The position numbers and the translations under genes are program-made. Shown here piece after piece: positions 1 through 7,825 of a DNA stretch of 17,384 bases (its first letter is position 1; every line of letters begins with the position of its first letter). The notes below the pieces were generated by a model. It was not told where the DNA came from. It did no database searches and was given only the letters and a program-made list of their open reading frames with translations. The stretch is from the NCBI GenBank assembly GCA_946404585.1, contig CAMJEC010000012.1, positions 1 to 17,384 on the forward strand. The letters are read 5' to 3'. The DNA is from an uncultured Caryophanales bacterium. Lineage in GTDB: Bacteria; Bacillota_I; Bacilli_A; RFN20; CAG-826.

Positions 1-41
1 TTTCTGAGTCGATTTTTATATCTTGTCTTTTTAGTAAAAGA

Positions 42-236
42 TTAGCGATCCTTATATTGTTTATTGAGGCTACGATATGCTCTTGTAGACATACGAATAC
101 GCATTTCTTTGCCATCAACAACGACGGTACGAACTTGAAGATTGGTGTTCCATCTACGACGTGTAGCTCTTAAAGAGTGGGAACGGTTGTTACCGCTTAC
201 TGGACCTTTTCCTAATACTGGACAAACTCTTGACAT
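42..236 (-). CDS. rpmB: 50S ribosomal protein L28
   Basis: This 64-residue basic protein is a structural component of the large ribosomal subunit. It starts MSRVCPVLGKGPVSGNNRSH, matching the family's N-terminus (Met, small residue, Arg, hydrophobic, Cys, then a TGK-type turn and SGNNxSH), followed by a TRRRWNTNLQ segment and a short basic C-terminus, as in Bacillus L28 of about 62 residues. Only one Cys (C5) is present, so this is a zinc-free (C-minus) form. An AGGAGG ribosome binding site (245-250 on the complement) lies 8 nt before the ATG and fixes the start. It is monocistronic, with its own promoter directly upstream. No convincing terminator is seen in the 41 bases left at the window edge. 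Confidence 0.97.
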   Translation of the reverse strand: MSRVCPVLGKGPVSGNNRSHSLRATRRRWNTNLQVRTVVVDGKEMRIRMSTRAYRSLNKQYKDR

Positions 237-266
237 ATCATCGTCCTCCTGATTTGTTGCCGATTA

Positions 267-295
267 ATATTATCATAAGATAAAAATCATAGCAA
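267..295 (-). promoter_or_regulatory. rpmB promoter (SigA-type, extended -10)
   Basis: On the minus strand a -35 box TTGCTA (290-295) is followed after exactly 17 bp by TAATAT (267-272), with a TG one base before the -10 (extended -10). The predicted start near 258-262 leaves a leader of about 25 nt that carries the AGGAGG site of rpmB. No L28-type autoregulatory structure is visible in so short a leader. Confidence 0.75.
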
Positions 296-357
296 CAATA
301 AATTTGTTTTTTAACGTATCATTGAAAATCAAAATTTTCAGTTAACAAATCAATAAC

Positions 358-386
358 AAAAAAGAGGCTAACGATAATTAACCTCT
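358..386 (-). terminator. Rho-independent terminator of the membrane-protein gene
   Basis: Just after the TAG stop of the minus-strand gene the transcript can form a 9-bp stem (386-378 with 371-363, one G-U pair, 6-nt loop), with AGAGG paired to CCTCT at the base. Six U residues follow (363-358). The position and U-tract fit an intrinsic terminator separating this gene from rpmB downstream. Confidence 0.8.
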
Positions 387-393
387 ATTTCAT

Positions 394-843
394 CTACATT
401 TTGACGTTAGGATAACGTTTCTTAAATTCTTCTTTACTCAACAAATTATTGCACTTTTTAAGCATCGCTTGATAGATTTCCCCGTTCCTATCAAACGCTA
501 GATATCTAACATGTCCTTTATTTGTGTAGAACACTAAGGTTCTTTTCTTTTTTGACTGTTCTTTATCTATATACACTACATCGTTGTAGTGGTAATAAGC
601 TTCTTTAAACGCTCTAACTTGCACTAGATACTTGTTTTCAATAACGTAGAAATTACGCACTAAGGAGAGGACTAACATCCCAATACTAGTTAGAACATAA
701 AGAATAATAATGAGTATTTGAATGACTCCCCATTTTTGAAAAAGAAAAAGAGTCATACAGGATAGGAATAGACCTACCGCGAATAATAGGTCCATTATTA
801 TAAAGATTAATATAGTTCTACGACGGTCTACTGGGACTTTCAT
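394..843 (-). CDS. Small membrane protein with two TM helices and a PH-like cytosolic tail (function unknown)
   Basis: A 149-residue protein that I cannot name. Residues 1-9 are basic (KVPVDRRR). Two hydrophobic segments follow (about 10-35 and 40-62), separated by a short QKWG turn, so the N- and C-termini probably lie on the same, cytosolic side. The soluble remainder (about 64-149) has an alternating pattern (FYVIENKYLVQVR, a YxDVVYI strand, TLVFYTNKG, and a final helix with EEFKKRYPN) that resembles bacterial PH-like domains appended to two-helix membrane proteins in Bacillota; this is pattern-based inference. The ATG has no ribosome binding site in front of it, and a promoter -10 box ends only 6 nt upstream, so the mRNA is probably leaderless. 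It diverges from glgC and has its own terminator, so it is monocistronic. No role in glycogen metabolism can be claimed from position alone. Confidence 0.72.
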   Translation of the reverse strand: MKVPVDRRRTILIFIIMDLLFAVGLFLSCMTLFLFQKWGVIQILIIILYVLTSIGMLVLSLVRNFYVIENKYLVQVRAFKEAYYHYNDVVYIDKEQSKKKRTLVFYTNKGHVRYLAFDRNGEIYQAMLKKCNNLLSKEEFKKRYPNVKM

Positions 844-849
844 ACAATT

Positions 850-877
850 ATCATAGCAAGTTAGAACAAAGTATCAA
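850..877 (-). promoter_or_regulatory. Promoter for the membrane-protein gene, giving a probable leaderless mRNA
   Basis: Minus strand: -35 TTGATA (872-877), 16-bp spacer, -10 TATGAT (850-855), with TG at 857-858 giving an extended -10. Only 6 nt (844-849) separate the -10 from the ATG at 843, so transcription would start at or within a base or two of the start codon. Confidence 0.65.
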
Positions 878-884
878 AAATGTT

Positions 885-913
885 TTTAAACTACGCGTGC
901 GTAGTGCTATAAT
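885..913 (+). promoter_or_regulatory. Promoter of the glgC operon (perfect extended -10)
   Basis: The -10 is TGCTATAAT (905-913), a perfect extended -10. At 17-bp spacing the -35 position (885-890) reads TTTAAA, a poor match, so recognition rests on the extended -10. The spacer is almost wholly occupied by an inverted repeat (890-905). The start would fall near 920, leaving a leader of about 20 nt with the AAGGAG site at 928-933. Confidence 0.72.
890..905. promoter_or_regulatory. Palindromic operator candidate in the glgC promoter
   Basis: The sequence ACTACGC-GT-GCGTAGT is an inverted repeat with 7-bp arms and a 2-bp centre, conspicuously GC-rich in an AT-rich surround. It fills the gap between the weak -35 and the extended -10 of the glg operon, where a bound repressor would block RNA polymerase. 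The size and symmetry suit a dimeric helix-turn-helix regulator (LacI-type sugar regulators are one possibility). No regulator gene is in the window, so its identity is unknown. Confidence 0.55.
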
Positions 914-939
914 TTTTATTGAACAAAAAGGAGCATATT

Positions 940-2064
940 ATGTCACATAATGTCGTAGCAATGATTCTTGCAGGCGGCAAAGGGACAAGATTAGGTCTTT
1001 TGACTAAAAAAATGGCAAAACCTGCTGTCTCTTTTGCGGCTAAATACAGAATTATTGATTTCCCTCTTAGTAACTGTGCTAACAGTGGAATCAATACAAT
1101 TGGTGTTTTAACCCAATACGAACCAACCATTCTCGATAGTTACATCGGTAATGGTGAAAAATGGGGTTTCAATGGTGTCCATGCTCTCCTCACATCCATT
1201 GCCCCACGTCAAACTGATGAAGGCGCTAACTGGTACAAAGGTACCGCTGACGCTATTACGCAAAACATTGAATTCCTTGATGGTCTATCCCCAGATTACG
1301 TCCTGATTCTTTCAGGCGACCACATTTATAAAACGACTTATAACGAAATGATTGACCTCCACGTAGATAGTGGTGCTGATGCCACAATCTCCGTTATCGA
1401 AGTTGATCCAAAAGAAGCAAGTCGATTTGGCATTATGGCGGTTGATAAAACTGACCGTATTACCGAATTCCAAGAAAAGCCAAAGAAACCAAAGAGCAAT
1501 TTAGCCTCTATGGGTGTTTATGTCTTTACTTGGAAAGTATTAAGAAAGTATTTAATTGCCGATAAAGCATTAGATACAAACCATGACTTCGGTGGTGATA
1601 TTATCCCAGCGATGTTAAACGATGGTTTAAAACTCCAAGCCTATAGATTTAAAGGCTATTGGAGAGACGTTGGTACATTAGATTCCTTACACGAAGCTAA
1701 TATGGACGTCGCTCTTGATCGAAGTGATTTACATTTCCATGGTGATAGAAGCACTAGAATCTATACTGAAGATACATATTCTTTACCGCATTATTTAGGT
1801 AGAGAAGCTTCTATTAAATCTTCGATTTGTAACCAAGGTGCCATTGTCTTAGGTAATGTCACTTCCTCTGTTATTTCTAATGAAGTCTTAATTGAAGAAG
1901 ATGCAGTTGTTGATCGCTGCGTAGTCATGGAAGGTTCCGTGATTAAACGTGGCGCTAAAGTCTATAACGCAATCGTGGCCCCAAATACCACAATTGAAAG
2001 TGGTGTCGTGGTTAACGCTAATAGTAAAGAAATTGCCTTAGTCGGCGGAAAGGTGTCTCACTAA
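940..2064 (+). CDS. glgC: Glucose-1-phosphate adenylyltransferase, catalytic subunit
   Basis: The 374-residue ADP-glucose pyrophosphorylase makes ADP-glucose and PPi from ATP and glucose-1-phosphate, the committed step of bacterial glycogen synthesis. The nucleotide-binding signature ILAGGKGTRL spans residues 9-18. It is followed by the KPAVSFAAKYRIIDFPLSNC block, GTADAITQN, SGDHIYK, the substrate-binding EKPKKP, and GYWRDVGTL. The C-terminal third carries hexapeptide-type repeats (AIVLGNV, AVVDRCVV, AKVYNAIV) expected for the left-handed beta-helix that assembles and regulates the enzyme. I chose ATG 940 because AAGGAG lies 6 nt upstream and the glycine-rich loop then sits at its usual distance; an in-frame TTG at 919 would overlap that site. 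It is first in the operon, and only one base separates its stop from glgD. Confidence 0.96.
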   Translation: MSHNVVAMILAGGKGTRLGLLTKKMAKPAVSFAAKYRIIDFPLSNCANSGINTIGVLTQYEPTILDSYIGNGEKWGFNGVHALLTSIAPRQTDEGANWYKGTADAITQNIEFLDGLSPDYVLILSGDHIYKTTYNEMIDLHVDSGADATISVIEVDPKEASRFGIMAVDKTDRITEFQEKPKKPKSNLASMGVYVFTWKVLRKYLIADKALDTNHDFGGDIIPAMLNDGLKLQAYRFKGYWRDVGTLDSLHEANMDVALDRSDLHFHGDRSTRIYTEDTYSLPHYLGREASIKSSICNQGAIVLGNVTSSVISNEVLIEEDAVVDRCVVMEGSVIKRGAKVYNAIVAPNTTIESGVVVNANSKEIALVGGKVSH

Positions 2065-2065
2065 T

Positions 2066-3178
2066 ATGGCAAAAGTCTATGGTTTTTGTAATTTACATGA
2101 TGCTCCTTCATTAGGCAAGCTCACTGAAAAACGTCCAATTGGTACAGTCTCTTTCTTAGGAAGATATGGCTTAATGGACTTCACATTATCAAACTTCTCT
2201 AACTCTGGTATTGATAATGTTGGTATCTTAGTGGACCGTCATCTCCACTCTGTGGTTTCTCACGTTAGAGATGGTTCTATTTGGGTCAACAATACCAAAA
2301 CCGGTAATCAAAGAATTTTCTATAACGAAAACGTTCCAAGTAGAAAATTTAATACCGATGTTAATAACATATTATCTAATAGATTACACTTTGAAGATAT
2401 CGATGCTGACTACGTCGTCGTAGCCCCAGCCTTCTTCTTAATGTCAATCGACTTTAGAGATTATATTGAAAAACATATCGAATCAGGTCGTGAAATTTCT
2501 CTTATTTATAAGAGAGTGAAGAACGCTAAAGAGGAATTCTTAAACTGTGATGTTATCAAAACAGAAAACAAATTAGTAAAGAACTTCTCCATTAATATGG
2601 GCACCGCTAAAGAAGCGATGATCTCTTTAGAAATCTTTATCTTCAATTACAAAACATTCTGTCAACTTGTTAATAAGACAAGAGAAATCTCTACCTTATT
2701 TAATATTCGTGATTTAGTCAATTACTGTGCGACTAATGGCTTATATGAAGTCAACGCCTTCTCTTTTGATGGTTATGTCGCTCCAATCTTAGACTTTGAT
2801 TGCTTTGTTAAATATTCCATGGAACTCTTATCTTATGAAGTAAGAAAACAACTCTTCAAAGAAGATTGGCCAATTTATACAACCACACACAATACTCCTC
2901 CAGCCTTATATGGTGAAAAGGCTAACGTTAGTAATTCATTCATTTCTAACGGTTCAACAATTAAAGGTACTGTCATTAATTCCATCCTTTCCCGTGATGT
3001 CATCGTGGAAGAAGGAGCGGTTGTCAAAGACTGCATTCTCTTCAGTGGCACTAAAGTGGGTAAAGGTAGTCATCTCCAATATGTTGTCGCGGATAAGAAA
3101 GTCCAGATTAAAGAAGTTAGAGATGTCGCTGGTGATGATGATCACTACATGTATATAAGTTTTGGAGCTAATATCTAA
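2066..3178 (+). CDS. glgD: ADP-glucose pyrophosphorylase regulatory subunit GlgD
   Basis: A 370-residue paralogue of GlgC. In Bacillota such as Geobacillus, GlgD has little activity itself and forms a heterotetramer that stimulates GlgC. The fold is recognisable from the LGRYGLMDFTLSNFSNSGIDNVGIL block, which aligns with the PLSNCANSGI region of GlgC, and from the C-terminal hexapeptide-repeat segment (SFISNGSTIKGTVINSILSR, VIVEEGAVVKDCIL). The GGxGTRL nucleotide loop of GlgC is absent: the N-terminus reads MAKVYGFCNLHDAPSLGKLT. The loss fits the regulatory role. It begins one base after glgC, with GGAAAGGTG in the end of glgC as ribosome binding site. Confidence 0.94.
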   Translation: MAKVYGFCNLHDAPSLGKLTEKRPIGTVSFLGRYGLMDFTLSNFSNSGIDNVGILVDRHLHSVVSHVRDGSIWVNNTKTGNQRIFYNENVPSRKFNTDVNNILSNRLHFEDIDADYVVVAPAFFLMSIDFRDYIEKHIESGREISLIYKRVKNAKEEFLNCDVIKTENKLVKNFSINMGTAKEAMISLEIFIFNYKTFCQLVNKTREISTLFNIRDLVNYCATNGLYEVNAFSFDGYVAPILDFDCFVKYSMELLSYEVRKQLFKEDWPIYTTTHNTPPALYGEKANVSNSFISNGSTIKGTVINSILSRDVIVEEGAVVKDCILFSGTKVGKGSHLQYVVADKKVQIKEVRDVAGDDDHYMYISFGANI

Positions 3179-3179
3179 C

Positions 3180-4619
3180 ATGAAAATAGTAATGGTTGCC
3201 AGTGAGGCCCGTCCTTTCTGTAAGACGGGTGGTCTTGCTGATGTCGTTTATTCTCTTTCTAAAGAATTAGTAAAGATGGGGGAAGAAGTTTCCGTATTTT
3301 TACCTTTCTATGATTCAATTCGTCGTCAAATATCAGATAAAGCTTTAAAGAAAGCCGCTTCTTATAAGACACATATGTCTTGGCGTAAGCAAAACGTTGA
3401 TGTCTATTCATTAGTGAATGAAGGCATCACTTATTACTTTATTGAAAACCAACAATATTTTGAAAGAGGCCATATTTATGGTGACTTTGATGATGGTGAA
3501 CGCTTCGCGTTCTTTACCATCGCTGTTAAGCAGTTCTTATTAAGTAAACGCGCTCGTCCAGACATCATCCATGTCCATGACTGGCAAGCCGGTATGCTTC
3601 CATGTATCTTACGTGTGGATGAAGAATGCAGAGAAAAATTTGCTAAAACCAAATTTGTTTTCACCATCCATAACCCAGCCTTCCAAGGCTTAATGCCTAA
3701 ATTCACATTAGGTGATTTCTATAACTTAACAGATGAATATTTTGATAACGGTTCAGTCCGTTTCAAAGATCAAGTATCCACTTTAAAAGCGGGCATTGTT
3801 TATTCAAATAAAATCACAACCGTTTCCCCAACCCATCATCTTGAATTATTAACTCCTGAAGGTGGTATGGGTCTAGATAGTGTCCTTCGTTATAGAGAAT
3901 GGGACTTCTCTGGCATCTTAAACGGCATCGACTATTTAGAATTTAATCCTGAAACTGATAAACAAATCGCGCAAGAATATACCGCGAAGAACTTAGTAAG
4001 CGGCAAGAAAGCTAATAAGGAAGCTTTATGCTACCAATATGGTATTAAAAATCCTAAAGCTCCTTTATATGCATTAGTCACACGTATTACTTGGCAAAAA
4101 GGTTTTGATATCATCTTCCCAGCGGTAGAAGAATTAATCGCTAGAGGAGCGAATATCTTTATGCTCGGTAGTGGTGAACATCAATACGAACAAAAATGGG
4201 AAGAATTAAAGAGAAGATATCCAGACCGTATTGGTCTATTTATCGGCTATAGCGATAACCTCGCGCATAAAGTCTACGCTGCAAGTGACTTCTTTATTAT
4301 GCCATCTTTATTTGAGCCATGTGGCTTAGGTCAAATGATTGCTCAAAGATATGGTTCTTTACCAATTGTTCGTAGAACAGGTGGCCTAAAAGATAGTGTT
4401 ATTTGCTATGACGGCAATAACGCTGAAACAAGTAATGGCTTTGGCTTTGATGCCTACAGTGCTTATGAGATGACTAGAACATCTCATTATGCATATGACG
4501 TCTATAATAACAAGAAATTGCTTCATCAATTGATGAAAAATGCAATGAATACTGATAATTCATGGTTGAAGAGTACCTTAGAATACATTAAACTTTATAA
4601 GACGTTACTTACTAAGTAA
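3180..4619 (+). CDS. glgA: Glycogen synthase (ADP-glucose)
   Basis: A 479-residue GT5-family glycosyltransferase that moves glucose from ADP-glucose to the non-reducing end of alpha-1,4-glucan. N-terminal Rossmann domain: MKIVMVASEARPFCKTGGLADV, with the ADP-glucose-binding KxGGL motif at 15-19, then HVHDWQAGMLP and FTIHNPAFQG. C-terminal domain: RITWQKGFDII, LGSGEHQYE, and MPSLFEPCGLGQMIAQRYGS, whose EPCGLxQ glutamate is the conserved catalytic-site residue, followed by RRTGGLKDSV. Length matches the family (about 475-490). ATG 3180 gives the canonical MKI start; the in-frame TTG at 3162 is part of the TTGGAG ribosome binding site, 12 nt ahead. It is the last of the three glg genes; branching enzyme and phosphorylase are not in the window. 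Confidence 0.96.
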   Translation: MKIVMVASEARPFCKTGGLADVVYSLSKELVKMGEEVSVFLPFYDSIRRQISDKALKKAASYKTHMSWRKQNVDVYSLVNEGITYYFIENQQYFERGHIYGDFDDGERFAFFTIAVKQFLLSKRARPDIIHVHDWQAGMLPCILRVDEECREKFAKTKFVFTIHNPAFQGLMPKFTLGDFYNLTDEYFDNGSVRFKDQVSTLKAGIVYSNKITTVSPTHHLELLTPEGGMGLDSVLRYREWDFSGILNGIDYLEFNPETDKQIAQEYTAKNLVSGKKANKEALCYQYGIKNPKAPLYALVTRITWQKGFDIIFPAVEELIARGANIFMLGSGEHQYEQKWEELKRRYPDRIGLFIGYSDNLAHKVYAASDFFIMPSLFEPCGLGQMIAQRYGSLPIVRRTGGLKDSVICYDGNNAETSNGFGFDAYSAYEMTRTSHYAYDVYNNKKLLHQLMKNAMNTDNSWLKSTLEYIKLYKTLLTK

Positions 4620-4641
4620 CTCTCTTAAAGGAGTATGTATT

Positions 4642-7038
4642 ATGGGATTCAATCATCGTGAAATCGAAGCCAAGTGGCAAAAGTATTGGGAAGATAATAA
4701 AACATTTAAGACTGACGTCTATGATTTTAGTAAACCTAAATTCTATGCGTTAGATATGTTCCCTTATCCAAGTGGTGTGGGTTTACACGCTGGTCACCCA
4801 GAAGGCTATACCGCGACTGACATCGTATGTCGTATGAAAAGGATGCAAGGCTATAATGTCCTTCACCCAATGGGCTATGACTCTTTTGGTTTACCCGCGG
4901 AACAATACGCTATTCAAACAGGTAATCACCCAGAAGGTTTTACCCAAAAGAATATTGCATACTTCACAAAACAACTAAAAGAACTCGGTTTTGATTATGA
5001 CTGGGATAGAGTCATCGCCACAAGTGATCCATCTTTCTATAAATGGACCCAATGGATATTTAAAGGTCTATTCTTAGATGGCTACGCTAAATACATTGAT
5101 ATGCCAGTTAACTGGTGTGAAGAACTCGGTACTGTTTTAAGTAACGATGAAGTTATTGATGGTAAGAGTGAAAGAGGTGGCTATCCAGTTATTAGAAAGA
5201 ACCTCAAACAATGGGTTATTGATCAACCTAAATTTGCTGAACGCTTATTAGAAGGTTTAAATAGAATTGATTGGCCAGAAAGTACAAAAGAAATCCAAAG
5301 AAACTGGATTGGTAAATCAATAGGCGCGGAAATCAAATTCCAAGTCGCTGATAGCAATGAATCATTCATTGTCTTTACTACACGCGCGGATACATTATTT
5401 GGATGCACATATTGTGTCTTATCTCCTGAACACGCTTTAATCAAAAAGATTATGAGCAAAGAACAAGAGAAAGATGTTCTTGCTTATATTGAAGAGGCTA
5501 GTAAGAAGAGTGAAATTGAAAGAACATCAACTTCTAAAGATAAGACCGGTTGCTTTACTGGTGCTTATGCGATTAACCCTGCAAATAATAAAAAAGTTCC
5601 AATCTATATTTCTGATTATGTTTTAGCAAGCTATGGAACAGGCGCTATTATGGCGGTCCCTGCTCACGATAGTAGAGACTATGCCTTTGCTAAAAAGTAT
5701 GGTCTAGATATCATCCAAGTCTTAGAAGGCGGAGATATCTCTAAAGAAGCTTATGAAGAAGATGGCTTACACATCAATAGTGGTTTCCTTAACGGTTTAA
5801 ACAAAGAAGACGCTATTAATAAGATGATTAATTTCTTAAAAGAAAAAGGCATCGGTGAACAAAAAGTTAACTATAAATTTAGAGAATGGGTCTTTGCTAG
5901 ACAAAGATACTGGGGTGAACCAGTTCCTGTCGTCCACCTTGATGATGGCACAGTCCACGCTTTAGATGATGATGAATTACCATTAGTCTTACCAGAACTA
6001 GATGACTATAAAGGCCATAACGGTCAAGCACCATTAGAAAACGCTACAGAATGGAAAGAATATAACCATAATGGCTTACACGGTAAACGTGAAACGTCCA
6101 CAATGCCAGGTAGTGCGGGTTCCTCCTGGTATTTCTTAAGATATGTTGATCCACATAATGATAAAACATTCTGTGATAAGAAACTCGCTGATCACTGGTT
6201 ACCAGTAGACCTATATATCGGTGGTCCAGAACACGCAGTAGGTCACTTAATCTATTCTCGTATTTGGACTAAATATTTATATGATAAAGGCTATATCAGC
6301 TTTGATGAACCTTTCCAAAAACTCGTCCACCAAGGCATGATCTTAGGTAGTAATAACATTAAGATGGGTAAACGTTATCCAGAATTTGTTGTTAACCCAA
6401 GTGATATCGTCGCGCAGTACGGCGCCGATACTCTCCGTTTATATGAAATGTTCATGGGTCCTCTTGAAGCAAGTAAACCTTGGTCTAATCAAGGGGTTGA
6501 AGGCGCTCATAAATTCTTAGAAAGAGTGTATCGTATTATTATTGAAAATAATATTGTTAGTGAAGAAGACACTCCAGAACTTGATTTAGTCTATAACCAA
6601 ACAGTAAAGAAAGTGAGCGAAGACTTCGCTAATCTATCATTCAATACCGCGATTAGCCAAATGATGATTTTCATTAATGAAGTCTATCGCGTCAATAAAT
6701 TAAGCAAGAAATACGCTGAAGGATTTGTCAAACTCATCTCCTGTATTTGCCCTCACCTTGGTGAAGAAATGTGGCAGTTACTTGGTCATAATGAAACAAT
6801 CGCTTTTGCGGAATGGCCAAAATACGACGAATCCAAATTAGCGCTTAACACCATTAAGATGGGTGTTTCCGTTAATGGTAAAGTCAGAGGTGAACTAGAA
6901 ATCGCTAAAGACGAAGACGATGAAGTGGTGAAAGCCGCGGCTTTAGCCCTTGAAGGTGTTAAACGTAACATCGAAGGTAAAGAAATCAAAAAGATCATCG
7001 TTGTTAAAAACCGTATCGTTAATATCGTGGCTATTTAG
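4642..7038 (+). CDS. leuS: Leucyl-tRNA synthetase
   Basis: A 798-residue class Ia synthetase that charges tRNA-Leu in the cytoplasm. The HIGH box is HAGH (49-52) within PYPSGVGLHAGHPEGYT. The CP1 editing domain is present: the threonine-rich FTTRADTLFG strand and GTGAIMAVPAHDSRD, whose aspartate before RD is the conserved editing residue. The KMSKS loop is the variant KMGKR (574-578) followed by YPEFVVNPSD rather than SKGNVVNPD, yet the adjoining YGADTLRLYEMFMGPLEASKPW is classic. An anticodon-binding helical domain and the small C-terminal domain (VNGKVRGELEI) complete it. Length is at the short end of the bacterial range. AAAGGAG lies 8 nt before the ATG. It follows glgA by 22 nt, so it is cotranscribed. 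Confidence 0.97.
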   Translation: MGFNHREIEAKWQKYWEDNKTFKTDVYDFSKPKFYALDMFPYPSGVGLHAGHPEGYTATDIVCRMKRMQGYNVLHPMGYDSFGLPAEQYAIQTGNHPEGFTQKNIAYFTKQLKELGFDYDWDRVIATSDPSFYKWTQWIFKGLFLDGYAKYIDMPVNWCEELGTVLSNDEVIDGKSERGGYPVIRKNLKQWVIDQPKFAERLLEGLNRIDWPESTKEIQRNWIGKSIGAEIKFQVADSNESFIVFTTRADTLFGCTYCVLSPEHALIKKIMSKEQEKDVLAYIEEASKKSEIERTSTSKDKTGCFTGAYAINPANNKKVPIYISDYVLASYGTGAIMAVPAHDSRDYAFAKKYGLDIIQVLEGGDISKEAYEEDGLHINSGFLNGLNKEDAINKMINFLKEKGIGEQKVNYKFREWVFARQRYWGEPVPVVHLDDGTVHALDDDELPLVLPELDDYKGHNGQAPLENATEWKEYNHNGLHGKRETSTMPGSAGSSWYFLRYVDPHNDKTFCDKKLADHWLPVDLYIGGPEHAVGHLIYSRIWTKYLYDKGYISFDEPFQKLVHQGMILGSNNIKMGKRYPEFVVNPSDIVAQYGADTLRLYEMFMGPLEASKPWSNQGVEGAHKFLERVYRIIIENNIVSEEDTPELDLVYNQTVKKVSEDFANLSFNTAISQMMIFINEVYRVNKLSKKYAEGFVKLISCICPHLGEEMWQLLGHNETIAFAEWPKYDESKLALNTIKMGVSVNGKVRGELEIAKDEDDEVVKAAALALEGVKRNIEGKEIKKIIVVKNRIVNIVAI

Positions 7039-7047
7039 GAGAAAATG

Positions 7048-7821
7048 ATGAACATTTGTTTTGATGTTGGTAATTCCACAATTGGGATTGGTGTTTATGA
7101 AAATAATATTCTTAAAGAAAGAATGTCTTTTAACACTGATGTTAAATTAACAGAAGATGAATTCTATCACCTATTTAAAAACAATATTAATGAATTGAAT
7201 ATCAACTTAAATGATGTTGAAAACATCATCTATTCTTCTGTTGTTCCACAAATTAATTTATCAATCTTAAATGCTTTAAAAAGCTTAATAAACAAAGAAC
7301 CAATCTTAATTGGTCCAGGTACTAAAACAGGTTTATCCATTAAAGTAGATAATCCTAGTGAAATCGGTAATGACTTAATCGCCGATTTAGTGGGCGCGAA
7401 AGAGAAGTTTGGTTATCCATGTATCATCGCTGATTTAGGTACCGCTAGTAAGATTCTTTTATTAGATAAGTCAGGAACATTTGTATCTTGCCTTATTATG
7501 CCTGGTCTGACCTTAAGTGCGGAATCTCTCTCCAATAAAGCGGCCCTTTTACCAGAAGTTAGCTTAATCGCCCCTAAATCAATTTTAGCGAAGAACACAC
7601 TAAGTTCGATGAACGCTGGTATCACGTACGGTCACGCTGATATGATTTTAGGTTTAATTAATCGTATCGAAAAAGAAATCGGCTACCCATGTAAGCATAT
7701 TCTTACAGGTGGTGGTGCAGTTTATGTTAAGGAAATTCTTGGTGATAGTTTCATCTATGATAAAAATCTCAATCTAGATGGACTCAATATCATCGTTAAT
7801 AAAAATATTAAGAAGGAGTAG
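7048..7821 (+). CDS. coaX: Type III pantothenate kinase (divergent)
   Basis: A 257-residue ASKHA-fold kinase that phosphorylates pantothenate, the first step of CoA synthesis. Visible motifs: phosphate-binding DVGNST (6-11), GPGTKTGLSIKVDNP, the GxDxIAD segment carrying the catalytic-type aspartate, DLGTASKILLLD (the DFGTATTFD position), MPGLTLSAESLSNKAALLP, a GITYGH segment and TGGGA near the C-terminus. Departures from consensus: the arginine usual after the catalytic Asp (GADR) is Leu (GNDL), and the second nucleotide motif is altered. Two ATGs are adjacent (7045, 7048). AGGAG at 7037-7041, which includes the leuS stop, is 3 nt from the first and 6 nt from the second, so 7048 is preferred. 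Pantothenate kinase is the best call, though the substrate could have drifted. Confidence 0.87.
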   Translation: MNICFDVGNSTIGIGVYENNILKERMSFNTDVKLTEDEFYHLFKNNINELNINLNDVENIIYSSVVPQINLSILNALKSLINKEPILIGPGTKTGLSIKVDNPSEIGNDLIADLVGAKEKFGYPCIIADLGTASKILLLDKSGTFVSCLIMPGLTLSAESLSNKAALLPEVSLIAPKSILAKNTLSSMNAGITYGHADMILGLINRIEKEIGYPCKHILTGGGAVYVKEILGDSFIYDKNLNLDGLNIIVNKNIKKE

Positions 7822-7825
7822 TTAC

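Noticed and set aside
302..350. Large AT-rich inverted repeat (ATTTGTT...AACAAAT enclosing TGAAAAT-CAAA-ATTTTCA)
   Set aside because: Almost no GC pairs, no U-tract and a 4-base bulge; likely a by-product of AT-rich composition, and the real terminator is at 358-386.
919..939. In-frame TTG extension of glgC
   Set aside because: It covers the AAGGAG ribosome binding site and the promoter start region; ATG 940 gives the family N-terminus.
891..1130. 79-codon minus-strand frame opposite glgC
   Set aside because: It lies antisense to the conserved nucleotide-binding region of glgC and through its promoter; no family resemblance.
3162..3179. In-frame TTG extension of glgA
   Set aside because: The TTG is part of the ribosome binding site and still inside glgD; ATG 3180 gives the canonical MKIVMVASE start.
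7778..7825. Upstream start for pepV
   Set aside because: It overlaps coaX, has no ribosome binding site, and the extra residues are not family-like; ATG 7826 has AAGGAG at 7 nt.
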